A DNA stretch of 64,000 nucleotides from a virus. Shown here piece after piece: positions 61,101 to 64,000 of the stretch. The stretch spans positions 1 through 64,000 of IMG/VR virus record IMGVR_UViG_3300047470_000272. One strand, given 5' to 3'. The notes beneath the pieces are model-generated. The model did no database searches. It was given only the letters and a program-made list of their open reading frames with translations, and was not told where the DNA came from. The first letter of the stretch is position 1, and every line of letters begins with the position of its first letter. Both the position numbers and the translations under genes were made by a program.

Positions 61101-64000
61101 GTGCCCGGCTTCGGGTCGTACGGCTCCTTGTGGATGACGTCGCCCTCGTACACGCGGCCGCCGCCCAGCCCCTTCATCAGGTTGTTCACCGCGTTCGGCA
61201 CGATCTTGTCGTAGAACGTGCGCATGCCGTGGCCGCCCAGGTTCAGGTTGTCGCCGGTGAAGCGGGCGGCGCTGAACGGATCGGCCTTGATCTGGTCGAT
61301 CGCCTTGCTGGCCAGCTCCTTGCCCATCAGGTTGGCGAGGTCGTGGTCATCGTTGGCCCAGGTCTCGTGCGGCTCGCCGTCCAGCAGCGTGATGTTGACG
61401 CGGTAGCCCGGCTCGTCGTGGGCCTTCTCGATCTCGACCGCCTTGACCTGCTGCGACAGGTTGAAGCGGTTGACGGCCTGGTCGCCGGTGACGAACGAGA
61501 CACGGTCATAGCCCTTCTCGGCGGCGTAGACCATCACGCGTTTCAGGGCCAGGTTCAGCCAGGCCTCGGTCTTGCCGACAAACGGCGCGTGCGGCACGCC
61601 GATCCTGGAGTTCTGGTCCTTTTCATACAGCGCGCGATAATGGTCGACGATGGCGTAGTCCGACGGGTTGTCCAGCTCCCAGCGGTCTTTCCAGTCGCGG
61701 TGGTGCTCGATCGCGCTCATTGCCTCGATCGTGTAGTCGAAGCCGAGGTTGTCGTTCCTGTTCAGCACCTGGCGCGCGGCCTTGGCGGCCGCGTCCAGTT
61801 CCGCCGGCGGGACCGGGTCGCCCTTGAAGCCGTCACGCTTGCCGATTTGCCCCCAGTCACTCTGCAGTTCCTCGAGGTGGAGTACGCGCTTGCCCTCGCT
61901 GTCGGTGCGGTCGTTGAAGCGGACGTGCGCCAGCACGTTCTTCTGGTCCCAGTGGCTCGACTGGAAGGTATTGCGGGTGCGCTCGTTGTCCTCCTGCAGC
62001 GATTCTTCCTGCAGCGCGTGCAGCCTGGTGCGCTCGTCCGGTGCCAGGTCGTCCTCGGTCCACCCCGGGCGGCGCATGTTGCCCTGGACCTCCCAGCCGT
62101 ACTTGTCGCTCAGCTCGCCGATGTAGTCGTCCAGCGTGAACGACGGCTCGCGCTGCGGCAGGGTCAGCAGCAGCTCGCGGTTGTTCTCGCCGCCCGGCAG
62201 CGTGTAGCTGGCGTAGCGCGGACGCTGGAAGCGGTTGGACGGCAGCCGGTAGGCCAGGTCGGCCTCGATGTTGCGCTGGTCGATCAGGTTCGACCACTCC
62301 TCCTGCAGCGCCAGGCGCTCGGGCGTCTCGTCGCTGTCCAGGATGCGCTCCTGCAGGTCGTCCAGGCGCTCGTTGTACTTGGCGAGCACCGCGTCGCGCT
62401 TGGCCAGGCCTTCCGGGGTCGGCTCGGGCACTTCCTCGCTGTGCATCGTTTCCGTGACGCGCACGCCATTCTCGGCCAGGTAGTCCAGCAGCGCGGCCTT
62501 CGTGACCTTGGTGTTCTCGCCCTGCATCAGCAGCCAGTCCATCACGCCGGTCCAGTAGATCTCGTCCTGCTTGACGCCCTTCTGGGCGAAGCCGCTGCCC
62601 ATCATGGTCTCGCCCCACTGCAGGGCGGTGGCCGACTTCTGCGGCAGGCGCTCGATCTGGCGCGCCAGCTGCGAGAACCAGGGCGACTTCATGCCGTCCG
62701 AGAACCGGGCGGTCTCCATGTTGCCGAAGGTGCGCGCGGCGCGCGAACCCTCGACCGCCTCCCTGGCGCGGGCCAGCAAGGACATGGTCTCGGCCTGGGT
62801 CTTGCCCTCCATCCAGTCGGCGACCCGGTCCAGGCCCAGCTGACGCAGGGCTTTCTGCACCAGCGCGGCGAACTTCTGCCAGCCGTTGATGGTCTTGCCG
62901 GTGCCGGCCAGATCCGCCAGCGCTTCCTCGGTGGCCAGGTTCAGGTCGTAGCCGAAGGTGGCGGCCTGCTCGCGCGCGGCCTTGGCCAGCTCCGGGTTGA
63001 TGAGGCGCAGGCGGTTCAGCTCGCGGGTCAGCGCTTCCTTGCCCAGCAGGGCCTGCAGGCCGATGTGGCCCAGCGCCTCGTGCGCCAGCACGAACTGCAC
63101 TTCGCCGGCGTGTCCGAGGTTGTCCGCCACTATCCAGACCTGTCCCTGGTAGGTCGCGCCGCGGGTGTCGCTAGGTGCCTTGAACGGCAGGTCGGCCACG
63201 CTCTGGACGACAGTTACTTTCGGGGCGTTCAGCCAGCCCTTCACGATCGGCGCGACCACGTTCTGCACGTCGCCCCTGGACATGCCGGTGTCGCTTCGTC
63301 CGCGCGAGAACTCGGCGTCCTCGTCCTCGGTCTGGGCCTCGGCCGGCTTGCCCAGCTCGACCAGCGGCTTGTATTCCAGCAGCTTCTCGAGCAGCTTGAC
63401 GCCCTGCTCGCCGGTCGGGATGAACACGCGCTCCTGCCAGTTGATGCGCTCGACGAACGCGCCGTTGTTGGTCAGCAGCTCGCGCTCGGCGCGGTTGTAC
63501 GCCAGCGACTGGCCGCTGATCTCGATCCGGCTGTCGTTCGAGACGCGCACCTTCTGCAGCAGCCAGCCGTTGGCCAGGATGCCGCGCTGGCCATCCATCA
63601 GGCGCTGTAGCACGGTGCTCGGTGCGACCTTCGACAGGTTCGAGCCGACCCCGAGGTTTTTCAGGGTCTGGTCCAGGTTGCGCTCGGATACCACGCGGCC
63701 CAGCAGGCGCTCGCCGTCCTCGGTCTGGGTGCGCACCACGCGCGGGTCGCCCGGCAGGCGGTCCCAGATCGGCAGCAGCATCCCGGTCAAGAGGTGCGTC
63801 TTGCTGGTGTAGGTCGTCGGGGTGGCGGCGACCTCGGCATCCCACTCGGAGCGCGCCGCGTCAGCGGTCAGGCGCACGAACGCCGGCACCTGGCGCTCGG
63901 TCTCCTTCTGCGCCACCAGGTGCGGGCGCATCTTGTCCAAGAGGCGGATGAACGCGTCCCGCTCCGAACCGGACGGGCCGGCCAGGATAGTCTGCTCGAC
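58187..64000 (-). CDS. Giant polyvalent virion-type protein, C-terminal part (5' end outside window)
   Basis: The frame is open from the right window edge to the stop at 58187, giving at least 1937 residues; the start is not visible. The N-terminal visible part (LLTGMLLPIWDRLPGDPRVV, TEDGERLLGRVV) resembles the end of SNF2/strawberry-notch-type helicase polyvalent proteins. About residue 285 (counted from 63940) it has FVLAHEALGHIGLQALLG, the HExxxH-like motif of large polyvalent proteins. A later VLHLEELQSDWGQIGKRDGF block is an LPD domain. C-terminal ~800 residues are helical with a hydrophobic stretch (LLVTHAIAAGIIGLPAVSTL). Giant virion proteins in Bcep22-like phages and DarB-like antirestriction proteins are injected with DNA; either role is possible. 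Confidence 0.75.
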   Translation of the reverse strand, partial: VEQTILAGPSGSERDAFIRLLDKMRPHLVAQKETERQVPAFVRLTADAARSEWDAEVAATPTTYTSKTHLLTGMLLPIWDRLPGDPRVVRTQTEDGERLLGRVVSERNLDQTLKNLGVGSNLSKVAPSTVLQRLMDGQRGILANGWLLQKVRVSNDSRIEISGQSLAYNRAERELLTNNGAFVERINWQERVFIPTGEQGVKLLEKLLEYKPLVELGKPAEAQTEDEDAEFSRGRSDTGMSRGDVQNVVAPIVKGWLNAPKVTVVQSVADLPFKAPSDTRGATYQGQVWIVADNLGHAGEVQFVLAHEALGHIGLQALLGKEALTRELNRLRLINPELAKAAREQAATFGYDLNLATEEALADLAGTGKTINGWQKFAALVQKALRQLGLDRVADWMEGKTQAETMSLLARAREAVEGSRAARTFGNMETARFSDGMKSPWFSQLARQIERLPQKSATALQWGETMMGSGFAQKGVKQDEIYWTGVMDWLLMQGENTKVTKAALLDYLAENGVRVTETMHSEEVPEPTPEGLAKRDAVLAKYNERLDDLQERILDSDETPERLALQEEWSNLIDQRNIEADLAYRLPSNRFQRPRYASYTLPGGENNRELLLTLPQREPSFTLDDYIGELSDKYGWEVQGNMRRPGWTEDDLAPDERTRLHALQEESLQEDNERTRNTFQSSHWDQKNVLAHVRFNDRTDSEGKRVLHLEELQSDWGQIGKRDGFKGDPVPPAELDAAAKAARQVLNRNDNLGFDYTIEAMSAIEHHRDWKDRWELDNPSDYAIVDHYRALYEKDQNSRIGVPHAPFVGKTEAWLNLALKRVMVYAAEKGYDRVSFVTGDQAVNRFNLSQQVKAVEIEKAHDEPGYRVNITLLDGEPHETWANDDHDLANLMGKELASKAIDQIKADPFSAARFTGDNLNLGGHGMRTFYDKIVPNAVNNLMKGLGGGRVYEGDVIHKEPYDPKPGTTNYVDEDGRLAYANHGVTGDPDFGANNYYPYKGWSSQPVIDITDTMREKVQGGLPLFSRNVEDTGPLPAARDEASVRLSRATPQQLARQVGDTLKTNTVTKLGRTLSHYRSIGLQFLGRLQLTEIYGKLFPQGDRPNMLQFYSELAAFMDAEKTEGGSKADAIVDRWARLKRADELASLMHDSTRREIDPSEAYVTGDNYTHWKELNARYEALKKAEPEAIKIFHEAAQMYQTHYANVRQAVKDRIDRTLTAHPNRKSLMRRMEQEFFGRGIKGVYFPLARFGDYVVTVRWVGKDPKPGQSVVREAVIFAETLNQAEDERRRLLAEYPASKGYQVMPVTKRAEFNAARDSVSRGFLKKLYAALDDAGLQDPSLQDTINQLYLTSLPDLSWAKSGIHRTGMPGFSQDARRAFAHHMFHGVSYLAKLNYSDRLAEVLEGMQKFANVNAANPDYDHVKAQQVIDEMHKRHDNYMNPKGNQLSTKLTSFGFVWFLGASPASALTNLLQTPTVALPILGGRFGYSKATSALIEASGLAMRGHNDMGKILKGDEKRAWEEWLRIGLVDLTMVHDLVGVASGRDNQLHGNMRKVMKVASFMFHHAERFNRQATALAAYRLARKDGMNHDDAFRASVELTKASHFDYASSNRPRFMQGSAAQVVFLFKQYSQNLIYTFARNAKLAFQGDRQAQKTLAGLLVTHAIAAGIIGLPAVSTLLAAASMLGGSDDDPWDAEVALRRLLADLFGETAGQVLAHGITRPTPFDMSGRVGADHLIFPDIQEGLQGERSFDAFLAGLLGPVVGIGANWARALQQWGRGDSARAIETALPSVAKGPWRSIRYAEEDGAKDRNGIVVADDITGTEHAASWLGFSNGRVREAQEAKAAIYERDQALQRRRQQLMDEYARKRIKHEDVGDQMAAIREFNRAHPNRIIGGLHLAQSVRNRMKHNQQAKQGLYLPAKRAKDARSAGDFADGED

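Noticed and set aside
59192-63610. Very long plus-strand open frame opposite the giant protein
   Set aside because: It is the antisense of a GC-rich gene with a clear domain pattern; its translation is low-complexity (Arg/Val/His/Gln-rich) and has no start context. The same holds for the long plus-strand frame at 2034-4097 opposite the portal.

Overview
This window is almost entirely one temperate tailed-phage genome that also carries a complete plasmid maintenance set, so it reads as a phage-plasmid. Virion genes (terminase, portal, scaffold-like, tail and spike proteins, lysis cassette, a giant virion-type protein) share the contig with an RK2-like TrfA initiator, an iteron origin, ParA/ParB and three parS-like palindromes. 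No full integrase and no bacterial core genes are visible. The DNA is GC-rich, and the TrfA/H-NS/ParAB set suggests a betaproteobacterial (Burkholderiales-like) host. The giant C-terminal virion protein and general layout recall Bcep22-like podoviruses of Burkholderia; that is inference, not a database result. Both window edges cut genes (scaffold at the left, giant protein at the right), so the genome is longer than the window; major capsid and most tail genes are not seen.

Layout. 1-15.4 kb: late genes on the minus strand (TerS, TerL, spike-like protein, portal, small head genes, scaffold). They are interrupted by a plus-strand accessory island at 8.8-12.3 kb that ends near a serine resolvase. 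15.5-21.7 kb: a second plus-strand island headed by a palindrome and a RadC-like gene, with three copies of a two-hairpin RNA leader, closed by a strong terminator. 21.7-28.9 kb: minus-strand tail and receptor-binding genes (discoidin plus QAQ repeats, LamG plus beta-helix-like). 29.1-36.3 kb: minus-strand early/middle genes (zinc protein that may be a Q-type antiterminator, DUF1064 nuclease, vWA protein, Toprim primase, SF2 helicase, Ref-like nuclease, Cro-DUF4406 fusion). 36.3-37.3 kb: the immunity region, an S24-type repressor flanked by two operator-promoter regions of mirror symmetry.

37.3-42.5 kb: rightward recombination genes (PD-(D/E)XK exonuclease, SSB, DGQHR protein, NinB). 42.5-50.8 kb: the plasmid region, in order parS, a DUF2325-like protein, parA, parB with parS inside it, small genes, two tandem H-NS-like proteins, trfA, and an oriV with six main iterons and three perfect DnaA boxes. 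50.8-56.8 kb: a five-repeat protein with the same C-terminal domain as the protein upstream of parA, then small accessory genes. 56.8-64 kb: minus-strand lysis genes and the giant protein.

Working model. The repressor holds down leftward and rightward early promoters. Matching half-sites beside oriV suggest it also touches the plasmid origin region. In the lysogen, TrfA, iterons and ParABS would keep the element as a low-copy plasmid, and the two H-NS-like proteins may silence late genes or mask the element. On induction the minus-strand late genes would be expressed past two near-identical terminators, possibly by antitermination.
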